Positions 37,183 through 62,044 of a DNA stretch of 64,000 nt are shown one piece after another (within the stretch, counting starts at the first letter, position 1; each line of letters opens with the position of its first letter). A program made the position numbers and the translations under genes. The notes below the pieces were generated by a model. It saw only the letters and a list, made by a program, of their open reading frames with translations, ran no database searches and was not told the origin of the DNA. The stretch comes from Tretioscincus oriximinensis (taxonomy: Eukaryota > Chordata > Lepidosauria > Squamata > Gymnophthalmidae), in NCBI GenBank assembly GCA_022410635.1, contig JAJVDF010000137.1:458078-522077 (forward strand), given 5' to 3'.

Positions 37183-37589
37183 GGGGCCTGTCCTGTGGAC
37201 TTCAGCTCCCAGCCTGCCTGCATCACAGCTAGCCCTGCAAGGAAGAAACCCGGTCCCGTCCACAGGAATTTTTTTTGCTGCCTATGGGAAGTTGGCTAGA
37301 GGGTGTCTCTATAGGCTGGAACTGGGAAGAATTTTCTTTGTGTGTGTGTGGGGGGGGGGGGGGGGAAGCCCCACTCCTTTTTTTCCTTTAAGATTTTTTT
37401 TCCTTTAAGGGATTTTTTCCAGCCAAAAATGGCATTGAGGGATTGGGAGGGGGGGATCCCATTATTTATTTTCTGACCCACATCAATCTGAATTATTCAT
37501 TTATATGCATGCAGATATACCTGTCTCAGGCTGTCTTGTCTATCCTTCTGTATACACACATACATACAATCTTTCTGTCTGTCTTTGTC

Positions 37590-37760
37590 TTCTATCTTAT
37601 CTACATAGATATATATATAATCTGTTTATAAGTCTGTCTGTGTGTCTGTCTTATTCACATGCGTATATATATATATATAATACTGTTGGCCGCCCTCAGA
37701 CCTTCGGGTATAGGGCGGGGTATAAGTATAAATCAATAAATAATCTATCTAGATGTCTGT
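37590..37760. repeat. AT-dinucleotide and CTGT repeats around a SINE tail
   Basis: ATATATAT runs at 37607-37618 and 37664-37680 flank CTGT-rich sequence. A SINE end TATAGGGCGGGGTATAAG lies at 37709-37728. Confidence 0.6.
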
Positions 37761-37876
37761 CTGTCTATCCTTCACTCCCTCCCTTCATCCCTTCGCTATT
37801 TTAGAAAGAGAAGCCAAGGCAGGGACAACAAAGTCCGGGAAAAATCGCACAGGCACGCTCTGGCTTTTAGTGGGGC

Positions 37877-37903
37877 AAGGGATGATGGGAAACGTAGTTC
37901 TTC
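37877..37903 (-). promoter_or_regulatory. ZNF143/STAF-like site upstream of TMEM185A
   Basis: On the minus strand the segment reads AACTACGTTTCCCATCATCC, close to the long ZNF143 (SBS) consensus of ACTAC, then TCCCA, then a GC-ending tail. It lies about 390 bases before the start codon, next to the CpG island. Related ACTACAA...TCCCATCA and TGTAGTTC segments recur just after exon 1 (38393-38470). Confidence 0.5.
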
Positions 37904-38283
37904 TGCTCCCATCCCAAGGCACAGCAACGGAAAGGCAGAAGCGTGCGTGAATGGACGCGCCTTTTCCGCGCATGCGTACAACCTTCTCTTTTGAACCGCC
38001 GGCGCTGGTGGGCGGAGCCAGAAAGAAGGCTCTTCCTTCTCCCTCGCTGCCCTCCCCAACGATCTCCATCCCCGCGGGCGCGGGCAGGAAGCTTGCGCGC
38101 GCACGCACAATCAAAGGCGCGCGGGGGGGGGGGNGGCGGCGCAGTGCGCGCACGCGCAGTGTGTGTGGGGCGGCCCGGGCGGCCGCGGCGAGGGGAGTCA
38201 GCGGCGTCGAGGGTCCGAGGCGAGGCTGCGGCGGCGGCGAGCGATGCGCTTTGTGTGAGGGGGACGCGGGAGGCACGAGCGCC

Positions 38284-50460
<12,177 letters not shown>

Positions 50461-51400
50461 AAGGGAACTTGAGCACAAGGGCGTTCAACTGGATCTTTCC
50501 TCGTAAAACCCCCAGGAACCACCTTGTGGCCACACTGTGGTCTCATACATTTAATCTGTTACGTAATTTGTATCTTAATGGCTTGTAGATAAGATTTGTT
50601 TTAATATAATTTTTTTGAGAGATTCTGTACGATCGCATAGAAAGTAGTGCAACAGCTGTTTGGGGAGGCTGGAAAATGGGAGGCATCAAGTCCCTTTTCA
50701 TACGTGACTGTTAGATACTGCTGTTAGAGATCAATCCCTTTATCACAGCCCAATTCAGGAAGGACTGAATGTGCAGAAGGAACGACACATTTCAGGCGCC
50801 GTTTCCCCCAGCGTCACGCATGCCCACAGCCCACAGCCACAGCTCCGCATGCTCGTGTTTGAACTTCAGCCATTAGAAGACAAGATCGTTCATTTGTAAG
50901 TCAATCTGATACGCCTGAATTAAAGCTTGCCTGTATAGTATTTATATGGACTTTTGGCATTGTAATATATTTAAAAACTGTACAGTATAAATATGTAAAA
51001 GTATTTTTTTAAGCGGCTGTATGAAGTGCACNAACTGTTGTGACCCCATGTTTTGGTCTGTACAATTTGCTTTCAGAGATCACCATGAGTCTAGTGTGAC
51101 TTGAAACATGTTCCTTGCCTTACTTTCCCCCTTGAAACATGAATGTTACATTTCAGGCATGTTCTCAGGTAGGACTTAAACCGTTCTTCCTCGATTAACG
51201 GATCCGATTACGTTAGTGAAGGCATGTAAATTGTGTAAATAACTACAATCTTTGTACTGTTGAGAGGGAAGGGAAGCAGCTTTTCCCAGAAGTTACTTTT
51301 CCACTTTTGTTAAATCATTACTGTTAGAAAATGCCTCTTTCTCACGCTCCCAATTTTTTGGCTGTTTATTAAAATACTCTCCTGTCTTACTTATGGAAGT
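50461..51400 (+). other. TMEM185A: Probable TMEM185A 3' UTR
   Basis: About 900 bases after the stop look unique and repeat-poor. ATTAAA-type polyadenylation signals lie at 50919-50924 and 51368-51373; no canonical AATAAA is obvious. The true 3' end cannot be fixed from sequence alone. Confidence 0.5.
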
Positions 51401-52104
51401 CCTTATTTTCATTATAGGCCTATCAATATATCTTCTGGGTTGTTGGTCTTTTTAGGGTGGTTTTTTTGGGGGTGCAAATGTTAGATTATCTTGGCTTGGG
51501 TTTCAGCTGGAAGAAAAGTCATTGAGGAAATCTGTTTAGAAGACTTTGTCTAATCTGAGAAGTGCCTCACGTTGCTTTCAGTTTGTTGCTTGATGTAGGG
51601 AAGGGAACAAGCAACGTCTGGATCCAATCGCAGTGACTTGAAAGGATAAAGGTATTGGGTCCCATTTGCACAGGCTCAACTACAGATTCTTACAATGCAT
51701 TCTTCTTAAGTTCTTGCAGGATTAGAAAAATTCATGAAAGCCAAGTATAGCTGGGTGCCTTCATACTTAGAATGTCTAAGTGGTTGGAGAGGCAGGCAGG
51801 GGGCCTCTAAAGGCTGTTTTCCGTGAATAAAGAGCAGTTGGAAGATTTGCCTTAGTCTCAGAAGCAATTGCTGGGCCATTGAGTGAGATGGGCTGCTGGA
51901 CTAGGTGAGCTCATATCCCGAGGAACAGGACTGGAGTCAATACTACTAGTAGCCATTTATGAGCAATAGCCTTTTTATTATTTGGTTTCCTTAAGGTGCA
52001 TTTTGTCCCATGGTGCAAAAAATGAGGCAAGGGGTCCGTGCAGAGCGTCTGAATGCATCTGCCTCTGTCCATTAATAATTTGTACACTTGGGTTTTTCAG
52101 AATT

Positions 52105-52340
52105 CATGGGTGGGGGGGAAAGGGATGGATGGGGAAAGGGATGAAGGAGTGGATGCAATAGGTAGAGGGATGGATGAATGGGGAAAGAATGGAGAAAGGA
52201 TGGGTGAGTGGGGTGGAGGCAAATGTGGGGTGGACACATGGAGAAAGGGACGGAGGGGATGTGGAAAGGATGGGTGTGTGAGTGGAGGCAAAACATGAAG
52301 AGGTAGGTGTAGACATTGATGGAGAAAAGGGGAGGAGGGG
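52105..52340. repeat. Purine-rich GGATG/GGGGAAAG minisatellite
   Basis: Imperfect GGGATGGATG and GGAAAGGATG units occupy about 230 bases between TMEM185A and the HSF gene. Confidence 0.75.
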
Positions 52341-52706
52341 TAGAGCCCGTTGCATTGTCATAAAGCAGTAGGCTAGTTTTGCTAGTCTAGCCATCATTGA
52401 AGAGTCTAATCCTCCACCTCCATTTGGGGGGGGGGGGTAGGAGCTTTTCCAAGGGACATTTTAAAGCAAGCGATTTAAAGACTTTCTTCCTTCCCTGGTC
52501 CAGGTTTACCCCTGCATCTGGACTGAGTCCTTTCCCCTTATGATCTCGTTTGCTAGGAGACCAGGGTTCATTTTGTGATGTCACACCTGTTCAAGGTAGG
52601 CCTCATTGTGATGTTCTGGAACTTCCTATTGAAGCTCCTTGCAAGCCAGCATCCTTTTTAGTAGCCCTGCTTCTGCCTGATTGGCATGGGTGGACTAAGA
52701 GNGTAA

Positions 52707-53270
52707 ATGGCTGCGGCGGAAAAAAATGTTCCGAATGAGAAAAGAGAAAGCGACGCAGGCCTTGCTGCTAGGCAGGCCTCACACCTTTTGCCTGAGGACG
52801 AAGCGATTCGTCCTGCAATCTGCACTTCACCCCCTCCGCTGCATGATAAAACGGCGGCCGGCGATTCCGCCCTGAGGTCGATGTTGGAAGAGAACGCTTT
52901 CCAAGTGTTGAGTGACGGGCCCTGGGCCAAAAGGCCGCGGCTGCCCCTCTGTGACGAGAGCTCTCCCGAAGACAACGATTTCCTCTCCCTTACCTTCCCC
53001 AAGAAGCTCTGGAAGATTGTCGAAAGCGACCAGTTCAAGTCCCTNTGGTGGGACGGGGACGGGAATTGCGTCGTGATCGACGAAGAGCTTTTCAAAAAGG
53101 AGATTCTGGAGCGGAAGGGGCCGCTGCGCATCTTTGAGACGGACTGCATGAAAAGCTTCATCCGTCAGCTCAACCTCTACGGCTTTAGCAAGATGAGGCA
53201 GAATTTTCAAAGATCTGCCTCCCTGGTGGAATTTCTAGCAGAAGAAAAAGCTGCGTACGCATTTAGCAAG
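52707..53270 (+). CDS. HSFX: HSF gene coding exon 1 (most of the DNA-binding domain)
   Basis: The exon runs 188 codons from ATG to AAG|GTAAGG. The N-terminal ~90 residues are acidic and low in homology; the winged-helix domain starts at about residue 92. Confidence 0.92.
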
Positions 53271-56263
53271 GTAAGGAGCGCACAGAATCTTTTTTTATAT
53301 AAAATAGTGATGTTAAGCTCAGCATTTAAAAGAAGCTGTGCATAGCAGGTAAGTAGGGGGTGGAGTGCTTGCCCTTTGAAGTGTGGAAGGCCACTCTCTT
53401 CCCACGTGGAACCACGGACTTCAAGGCTGCAAGAGGCAGCTGGTCAGTGGAAAGGATGCAACGCACGGGGAAGAGTAGCAGGGCCCAGAGCAACTTGCCA
53501 AACCTCATGGCCCCGGGGGACACATTTGGCATCTCCCCTGCCAACGCAAACACCTGGTGCTCCCTCCCTCCCTGACTCTTGCCTCAAAGCAGACACTGCC
53601 ATTCCCTCTTGACATTGGCACCCACAGAGAAGAGGTGCAGTGTGCAGAGGGAAAGGGTCTCTTGTTGCTCTTGGCACTTTCAAAGTGATTACCCCAGGTG
53701 TGTCATTTCACTGGACCTGGGACCTCTTGTCTGCACGGGAAAACAGCAGCTGCTCTTGTGTCCTCCCAACATTTTGCCCTGGGGCAACTTTTCTTTTTGC
53801 ACACCCACGGTTATGCCACTGTAGAAAACGCAGTACTGAGTATGGATAGTCAGAAAAGGCTAGAAATGAATTTCTCCTAAGCCTTATTCTGGGCTACACC
53901 TCAGAATAGAGACCTGCCCTCTACATGATAGTGCAGACTAGGACAGGCCCCGTTCAGTGCCTGCCATAGTCCACACACTGACATGCAAATGGCCCGGCCC
54001 TATCCTGAGGTACAGCCAAAAATAAGTGCTGTGCAGATAGGGTCACAATCTCCCCATGGCCAAATTAACATGTCCCATTCTGTAGTAAAACCTCTGTAAG
54101 GAAAGATTAGACACATACAAAGAAATGAAAAATTGTGGTCAAAGCTCGTTTAGAACGAGTTAAAATTGTCACCAATGATATCACTCTTACCTTAGGAATT
54201 TTCACTAGAATAAACTGCTAACTATATCAGACTGGATTAAGTAAATGATACAGAATAAGACTTCTTCCTGGATCTGTTTTACAATGTACTACATTTTAAA
54301 CGGTGCATAAATTACAATTCATTTAGTTACAAACCAGCATACTGAGGCCTTTTCCCTTCCAAGAATCTACAAGAACCATCCTGAAAATACGACATCCAGC
54401 AAGACAGCAGCCAGACAGACACAAGATCGTTTAAGTTCTTCTGTAATTGCCATAATCGTGTTTTAAATTCTTTTATTTATAAGCCCTCTGACGTGCTAAA
54501 GGAAGTGTATATACTGTGTAAGTAAATAAATCAATTTCAGATGTTATGCCATGCAATCCCTTGTCAATCCTGAGGCCAAGGATATGGAAAAATAACTTTT
54601 GACTAGTTCATATTTCTACTTAGATTATTTTATCTTTTTCTGCTGTAATTAAGCATGTTGGCTGTGTCTGTAGACATGTGAATTACAACAGAAGTTTGCA
54701 AATTTCACGACCTTTTCGTACACAAATTTCAGTTCATTCATGCAAAAAATATTTGGAATCTCTGATCAGAGGCTTCGGGTTATTCTTCAGTCCATGATTC
54801 CCCTAGAAAGGGCCAGATCCTTCTGATTGTTGCCATTTGTTTACAGAGAAAAATGGTTCATGTTTACAGCAATTAATAAGTTCTGCTAAATTTGAGTGAA
54901 TTGTTCATTTTCTTGGTGAGTTAAATCAATACTTTTTTTTCCCAGGGATTGTCAAGTATTGTGCCATATAAAAAATAAATTTCAGGGCCCTGGTCACACC
55001 TAAGATTTAATCCCGTTTCAGTTCCCTTACAGAATGAGAGAATCTATCAAAAAGACACGCCTTTGCTTTAGATAATGGGGAAAGAAAATTGTTATCAACT
55101 CTGAATTGAATTCAAGCAGAGACAACCTCAGTCTCCATGCCTTGTTCTGATCAGGCGGCTCTCCTGCATCTCTTTCTGGCTCAGAAACTTTAACACCATA
55201 AAAACACGTAAAGATACCAATTCACATACCTGTGTTTCCTGCTCTTTTGCACAGAAGCCTTTAGTCAACTATTGTGTCTTTTTAAATACAAACCAGAAAT
55301 ATTGTGCCTGGGAAGGTGAAGTCAAAACCATTGCTGCAGTTCACGGGTTGGGTTTGAAATCCCTTTCCGTACCAGGGAACTGAGGGAGAAAATGGGAGAA
55401 CGCTACTCGCCCCTTGGCTCATTCTTGCATTTGTTTTTGGAAATTTGTATTCACTGTGCTTCTCTTTCTCCTTTTAATTCTAGTTACAGTTCTATCATAA
55501 CCCTAATTTCAGGAGGGGCTGTCCTCACCTCCTTACAAGGTGCAAGAGAAGAGTTGGGATCAAGAACACGCCGCCCGTTGCTTTCGCGCTAGATGAGGAC
55601 TTTGGTGAAAGCTGCCTGAAGACCAGGCCCAGAAGCCCTGAAGTCCAACCTCCCCTGGGATCGACTCCAAGGGAGAACAGCTTCCTTGTCCCTTCCTCAA
55701 AAGACAAAACACCGAAGCTCGGACTCCGGAAACCTCTCGTCACGAAGGGCCTTGCCGGAGCAGCAGCCCGGCTGAGGAGTGGCTACCCCGCTTCCCCTCC
55801 GGACCCTGTGAGGCCCACCGAGCAAACCGCGCCCGAGGACAAGGACAGCAAAGTCAACCAGCTGGCGCCATTCCACCTGCCTCAACACACCAACCACACT
55901 CGGGTCAACGCCCACGAGATCGACTCCACCACCACCACCTCCGCCACTTCTTTGTATCACGTCATCCCTCCCGTCCCCAACAGCTCCTTCGCACCCATGA
56001 TGGGGCTGCCAGCCTTCCCAGCCATGTACCCAGATCTGTCCGCTATGCAGACTCACTGGGCCAGCTTGCTCCCGTTTTGTAACCCCTGGTTCTCCATGCC
56101 GATGATAGCCGCCGCTTCGGCCATTTCCATGTCGAGGTCTTCTCACCACCACCGAACTCCTGCTCACCACCACTGCCCCAACTGCAACTGCACCTCCAGC
56201 GCCCCGTCCGTTTCCAAAGGGGCCGGACCCAAAGGGACAGAGTACACGGGCTACCACCGATGA
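52707..56263 (+). CDS. HSFX: HSFX/HSFY-type heat shock transcription factor, two coding exons
   Basis: Coding exons are 52707-53270 and 55484-56263, giving 447 aa. An in-frame TAA sits immediately before the ATG. Residues ~92-165 form the first part of an HSF DNA-binding domain: LTFPKKLWKIVES, a WW pair, then FIRQLNLYGFSKMRQ, the recognition-helix block. The intron (GTAAGG to TTCTAG, phase 0) interrupts the domain near its wing, and exon 2 resumes with LQFYHNPNFRRGCPHLLTRC. The rest is Pro/Ser/His-rich, with HHHRTPAHHHCPNCNC near the end and no clear heptad trimerisation repeat, as in HSFX/HSFY proteins. It lies between TMEM185A and EOLA1, where human Xq28 carries HSFX genes, so this is probably their single-copy counterpart. 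The exact paralogue name is uncertain. One N falls at codon 113. Confidence 0.9.
53880..55440. other. Intron of the HSF gene
   Basis: A CR1-like block with GGCCCCGTTCAGTGCCTGCC lies at 53890-54020. The rest is AT-rich and apparently unique, with no further exon seen. Confidence 0.5.
55484..56263 (+). CDS. HSFX: HSF gene coding exon 2 (end of domain and tail)
   Basis: The acceptor TTAATTCTAG| follows a pyrimidine tract. The exon gives 259 codons to TGA. The first ~25 residues complete the DNA-binding domain. The remainder is GC-rich, with Pro/Ser and late His/Cys clusters. Confidence 0.9.
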   Translation, partial: LQFYHNPNFRRGCPHLLTRCKRRVGIKNTPPVAFALDEDFGESCLKTRPRSPEVQPPLGSTPRENSFLVPSSKDKTPKLGLRKPLVTKGLAGAAARLRSGYPASPPDPVRPTEQTAPEDKDSKVNQLAPFHLPQHTNHTRVNAHEIDSTTTTSATSLYHVIPPVPNSSFAPMMGLPAFPAMYPDLSAMQTHWASLLPFCNPWFSMPMIAAASAISMSRSSHHHRTPAHHHCPNCNCTSSAPSVSKGAGPKGTEYTGYHR

Positions 56264-56318
56264 AGCCGGCGGCCGATCGGAAGGATCCGGCCCTTTCTAA
56301 GGGAATCATGGACTGAAG

Positions 56319-56324
56319 AATAAA
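56319..56324 (+). terminator. HSFX: Polyadenylation signal of the HSF gene
   Basis: AATAAA lies 56 bases after the stop codon in the correct orientation. Confidence 0.75.
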
Positions 56325-56724
56325 TTTATACCTTCTCTTCTTCTTACCCAGGTTGACTTTTGTATCACTTTAATCATGGATTTAGAAGCACTGTGGGGAA
56401 GGTGTAGCATTGAGGGGTGGGATGAGGTGCATAAAACTTGGGTTTGGGGATTTTTTAATTTTTATTTTGCTGCTTCTGCAGATAAAAAGCGCAATCCTCA
56501 ACTTCAGAGTTTCCGTGTGTGGCGTGTAAAAGAATGTTCTCAAGTGACGTATAGACTAAAGCACTGAATTACGAGAATATAATTGTCAATGTAAAAGATG
56601 TGTCCGTACAGATAAAGCCCACTTTAAAAGCTTCCTGTTTCTGAGCTCACTTCTTTTACAAGCACTTGGTTTTAGGCCGTTATCCTAAAGCTGAGTGCTC
56701 AGTAAGATGCAACTTCTAAGCTAG

Positions 56725-57035
56725 TTGCTGTATTGGTGAGTGCTGGACCCTTATCTGGATGTCACCCAGTTCAATTCCATCCACTCTCCATGAAGCCAGC
56801 TGGGTGACCTTGGGCTAATCACAGCCCTTTAGAACTCTCTGAGCCCCACCTACTCCACAGGGTGTCTGTTGTGGAGAAAGCAACAAAAAGCTATGTGCTG
56901 GGTGACCTTGGGCCAGTCGCAGTTCTTTGAACTCTCTCAGCCCCACCTACTTCACAGGGTGTTGGTTGTGGGGAAAGCAACAAAAGCTACGTGTGTTGCC
57001 CTTTGGTGAAAGGGGCATTATAAATGAACATTATT
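56725..57035 (+). mobile_element. tRNA-derived SINE, family A, body duplicated
   Basis: Degenerate head near 56725; GGTGACCTTGGGC..GCAACAAAA block occurs twice (56803-56893 and 56900-56986), like the copy at 38818. Confidence 0.7.
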
Positions 57036-58900
57036 ATGGCCTCTCGCTTTACAGATCCCCCATTTTGGTCCCAATTGGCTCAAACAGTTGGGGGTTACCT
57101 AAATTAGCAGCTAAAATGACTTATTAAAAAAAGCAAAGGAAGAAAACTCAAGGATCAGAAGAAGGCAGACTTTGAACGAGAAGCTTGAATTGTATCTTGT
57201 CATTTTTGTTAATTGCGTTGTCATCTGCAAACATTTTTTTGTTTTAATTCTGATTTAAACGATCCATAGTCTTAGTTTAGGAAGACGAATAATAAACAAC
57301 TATTAAACTATGGGCCACTGAAGGTCCTGAAAGGTCACAGACAGCTATCAGGAACAGGCTGGATTCAAAAGGGGAAGGAAGAGCAATTTTCCACATGTCT
57401 TTTGTTCCCAGTCTGCAGAAGGAAGCAAACCTAGCATAAGCACTGAGAATTTTGTGACGCGCAAAACAATATCACAGTTCTTAACGATCCTTTTGTATTC
57501 TGAAAAATCATCTGTTTTCTTCATCTACAGCTCTTGAGTCACGTACATACCCATGTTGTGAATAGTTTGAAGGATGGAAAGATGTCGCGTAGCTCTGAAA
57601 GATTTGTGCTGTGTGCATCAGGAGGCTAGGCTGGATGGCCTGTGGCCTGACCCTGCAGGGCAATGGGGAGGACGCCAGAGCCATCATTCAGCTAGGATAT
57701 AGCGGGTTGCCAAAGGAAGGAAGGGCAAAAAGATCATTTAAGGACAAAAGTAACACTTTGCTTTCATGGCNGTCTTATGAGCTAGGTACCCGTGTGCTTC
57801 CCATAACTAACTGGAGGGGGCAGGTACTGTAAATCACGCCCAAAAATTACAAAGAAGGGAATATTATAAAATAGTACCAAGTGAAACTAATAAAAGACAA
57901 GTTGCGTGAGGTTTTGTAGACAAGGCAACTTCTTCAGATGTTTGGGAACAACTGCTTGGGTGCAGGCTATATAGCTAGTGATGCTGGGCTTCATTACAAA
58001 ATGCAAATGTATATGGATGTGATTAGTCAGGCAAAGCACAAGTCAAGTACAGTAGTAAATCCCTTTAAGTGAGCAAAAGAAGTGTAAATATGTAAAAGTG
58101 TTGGCAATCAAATATATGCAGGAAAGCAGAAAGAAGAGTAGCCCAAGAGTGCCTTCAAGAGGCTGAGATGTTAACTGGTGTTATAATANGTGTCGTGGGT
58201 TACATTTACATTTCTCTTGATATTTCCAGCACCCAGTTTCTTTCTAGCACCCAATGGCCAATTTCATATGTACAGGCTATCCCTGGGCAGTTGTCCCCTA
58301 GCATAGGAAGAAGTCATTTGTCTTTCCTTTTGTTGCTTTCCTTTTTGTTGTTAATCTTGGGTATTACCATTGCTCTGTTCTACTTCTAACATCAGCATGA
58401 TGATGATGGAAGTTCAAATTGCTTGGAATTACTCAGGGACGGGAAGATCAGAAACGCCAGTATTTTGCCCGGTGGATTGCAGGCCTTGAAACACTGCAGC
58501 TTCTTTCAAACAGGAAAATGGCATGTCCAAATTGTGCAACTTTTGTGAATCTTGCTCAGGATCCTGACCTCCTGGCATGCAGCATTTTAAATCACCTTTT
58601 TATGTTCTACCACAAATATTGTCCATATGTGCCTATTAAAAATGCAATTTGAAGTGGCCACGGCTTGTTTGTTTAGTATATAGCCAATCCCAAGTTTTAG
58701 TGGGATTTGAGGAGAAAAGGCAAACTTCACTGTGGTATGGAAACTGTCCCTTTCTTTTCCTTAACATAACATTCTTTTTTCTGTTTTGTACCCGTTCGGC
58801 AGGTCTAAAGTCCTACCTTTCTAAAAAAGGATTTAAAAAACCCATTTCTAATTTTAATAGATCTCATTTATGGCACGTGTGCCCTCTTGCTTTCATAAAA
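57035..58900. other. Intergenic between the HSF gene and EOLA1
   Basis: Weak repeat remnants only: GACAAGGCAACTTCTTCAG near 57920 and a TMEM-like hydrophobic frame at 58168-58389 that has no start context or domain. No gene is supported. Confidence 0.4.
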
Positions 58901-58921
58901 AACAGGACAACAGAGATGAGA

Positions 58922-59172
58922 AGAGCCAGTTTGGTGTAGTGGTTGAGTGTTGGACTCGTTCCTGGTAGTCTCCCGGTTCGATTCCCCACTCCTCCATGAA
59001 AGCCAGCTGGGTGACCTTGGGCCAGTCAGTCCCTTGAACTCTCTCAGCCCCACCTACTCCACAGGGTGTCTGTTGTGGAGAAAGCAACAAAAGCTAGGTG
59101 CGCCACCCTATGGTTGGCCGCCCTGAGACCTTTGAGTATGGGGGGGATACAAGTACAAATAAATAAATTTAA
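58922..59172 (+). mobile_element. tRNA-derived SINE, family A
   Basis: AGAGCCAGTTTGGTGTAGTGG head, GGTTCGATTCCCC box, AGCAACAAAAGC and a final AAATAAATAAATT. Confidence 0.88.
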
Positions 59173-59204
59173 ATGTTTTTTTAAAAAATTCTATATGTGA
59201 CCCA

Positions 59205-59805
59205 GAAGAAGAGCAAACTTTATGGAAAATGGTTCAGTCCACAGCTTTTTCTAGAAAGTCAGGAAGAGCAAAACACTTCTGTGTCTCTGCCAAGAAAACT
59301 GTTATGGAATTCATGGAGCCTGGGATGGGGTGTACCTAGAAGTAAAGCAAATTACCTGAAGAACAGGGGATTGATGCTTCAGTCTCTATCCTGTCCCTGG
59401 AGTAGGGCATGGCAAACTATTCCTATGTCTGCTAAGAAAACTGCTAAGGGATTCATGGAATCTGGGGGTAGGCTAAACTTAGTACTAGAGCAAATTGTGA
59501 GATGTACTCTCCCTGAAAATAGACAGTGACAAACGACTTGTGTGTAAAACTGCTAAGGGATTCATGGAGTCTATGTTGGGAGAGCAAATTGCATGAAGAG
59601 CAGAGTATTGCTGCTTCAGTCCCTATTCTCTCCTTGGAGCACTGGAATGGCAAACTATTTCTGTGCCTTGGCCAAGAAAACTGTTAAGGGATTCATGGAA
59701 TCTGGGATAGAGCAAATGACTGTAGAACAAAAGACTTATGCTTCAATCCCCAGCCTCTCTGGAGCACTGGAATGGCAAACTCTGTGTCTTGGCCAAGAAA
59801 ACGGC
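59205..59805. repeat. Minisatellite of ~120-150-bp units 3' of EOLA1
   Basis: Four to five imperfect copies share GCCAAGAAAACTGTTAAGGG, ATTCATGGARTCTGGG, AGAGCAAATT and TGCTTCAGTCYCTATYCTCT. Units vary in length by internal deletions. Confidence 0.85.
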
Positions 59806-59861
59806 ACAACAAACATACAAGACTAATGTCACCCAGTTACTGGCTTTTTGGCTTCAGTGTC

Positions 59862-59867
59862 TTTATT
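59862..59867 (-). terminator. EOLA1: Polyadenylation signal of EOLA1
   Basis: AATAAA on the minus strand lies 63 bases after the EOLA1 stop codon. Confidence 0.75.
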
Positions 59868-59929
59868 AAACACAGATCCATGCAGCAGAAGCAACTGGTT
59901 CCAAAGTTCATCTCTGAAAATGCAGACCA

Positions 59930-60962
<1,033 letters not shown>

Positions 60963-61186
60963 CCCCCTCCAGCATCGTCGTTCTCTTTATTTCCGGTCAC
61001 CTTTAATTTCCAAACAGATTCAAATCAGGGCGGCCTGTTGGGTGCTCCTGAGCCTAGTAATCAATCCAACTTCAGTTCAATTTCAAAACGGAAGGACCCC
61101 CCAGGACAACGGCAGGCTGCTTTCCGCTGACATCACCTGTCTCAGAGACGGAAAGAAAATCATTGGCTTTGCTGTCTTTCCAGATT

Positions 61187-61295
61187 GAAAGTGGACTGAA
61201 GCTAGCTCAGGGCTGAAGTGTGGACGGGGCCTTGGTGGGGAACAGAACTATGGCCTGATTGGCACTTGGCCACATTTGATTCCAGGAAGTGGTAT
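61187..61295. repeat. Direct repeat upstream of EOLA1, near copy
   Basis: GAAAGTGGACTGAAGCTAGC through GGGGCCTTGGTGGGGAA to TTGATTCCAGG aligns with 61934-62044. Confidence 0.8.
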
Positions 61296-61933
61296 GGGAA
61301 CAGCAAAGCCCTTGGGGACACTTTCTGGAACAGAATAGGGCCAAATGCACGTCAGGCCTCTAATACCGGGATTCTGTTTCACTGTCACAAGATGTTTTTC
61401 TTCTCGTAGTTCTTTATAAAAGAGTGTTATATTGTTGCTGCTGTAATGTTGCTGAAATCCCTGTTTCCATCATAAAATTCTCTGATTCTTCAGGTTTGCC
61501 ATAATAATCCCCTGGGTCAACTTGCGGGTAAACAGGAATAGGGAGGGGAGAATAAGCCCAGAATCCCTCTGCTTACAAATACCAAAATCCCCAGGGGCTT
61601 CTGCTACCAGAAAGGTTCCCCCCCCGCCCCCCCCGCCCAGAAGGGCAACGGGCACAAGACCCACCATACAGGCAGCGCAGCAGAGGAGGCACAAGGAGGG
61701 TCGTGGAAGAAACGATCACCCCTTCCCTGCGCCCTAGGAGGCCCCCCAGGAGTCCCCAGGGGCAAGGTGAGCCCAATCCATTTCTGGACCCTTAGGTTAA
61801 GGGGAGGGGGGTGAGGATGGAGGAGGAGGAAGAGGAAGAAGAAGAGGAGGAAGAGAAATGATGGTGAAGAAGAAAAAGAAGCGGAAGATGCTGCTGGTGG
61901 GGATGGCAATAACAGCAGGAGACCCCACCCTAG

Positions 61934-62044
61934 ACTGAAGGTGGGCTGAAGGTGGCTGAGGGCTGAAGGGTGGGCGGGGCCTTGGTGGGGAATAGTTACA
62001 ACTGCGGCCTGACTGGCGCTTGGCCTTCTTGGGTTCCAGGAGGC
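61934..62044. repeat. Direct repeat upstream of EOLA1, far copy
   Basis: GAAGGTGGGCTGAAGGTGGC through GGGGCCTTGGTGGGGAA to GGGTTCCAGG; this copy lies in the GC-rich region. Confidence 0.8.

Noticed and set aside
58168..58389. Hydrophobic 73-codon frame
   Set aside because: It has no recognisable family, contains an N, and the flanks give no splice or promoter support.
59205..59805. CRISPR-like array
   Set aside because: Units are imperfect, long, without constant spacers, and the genome is eukaryotic.
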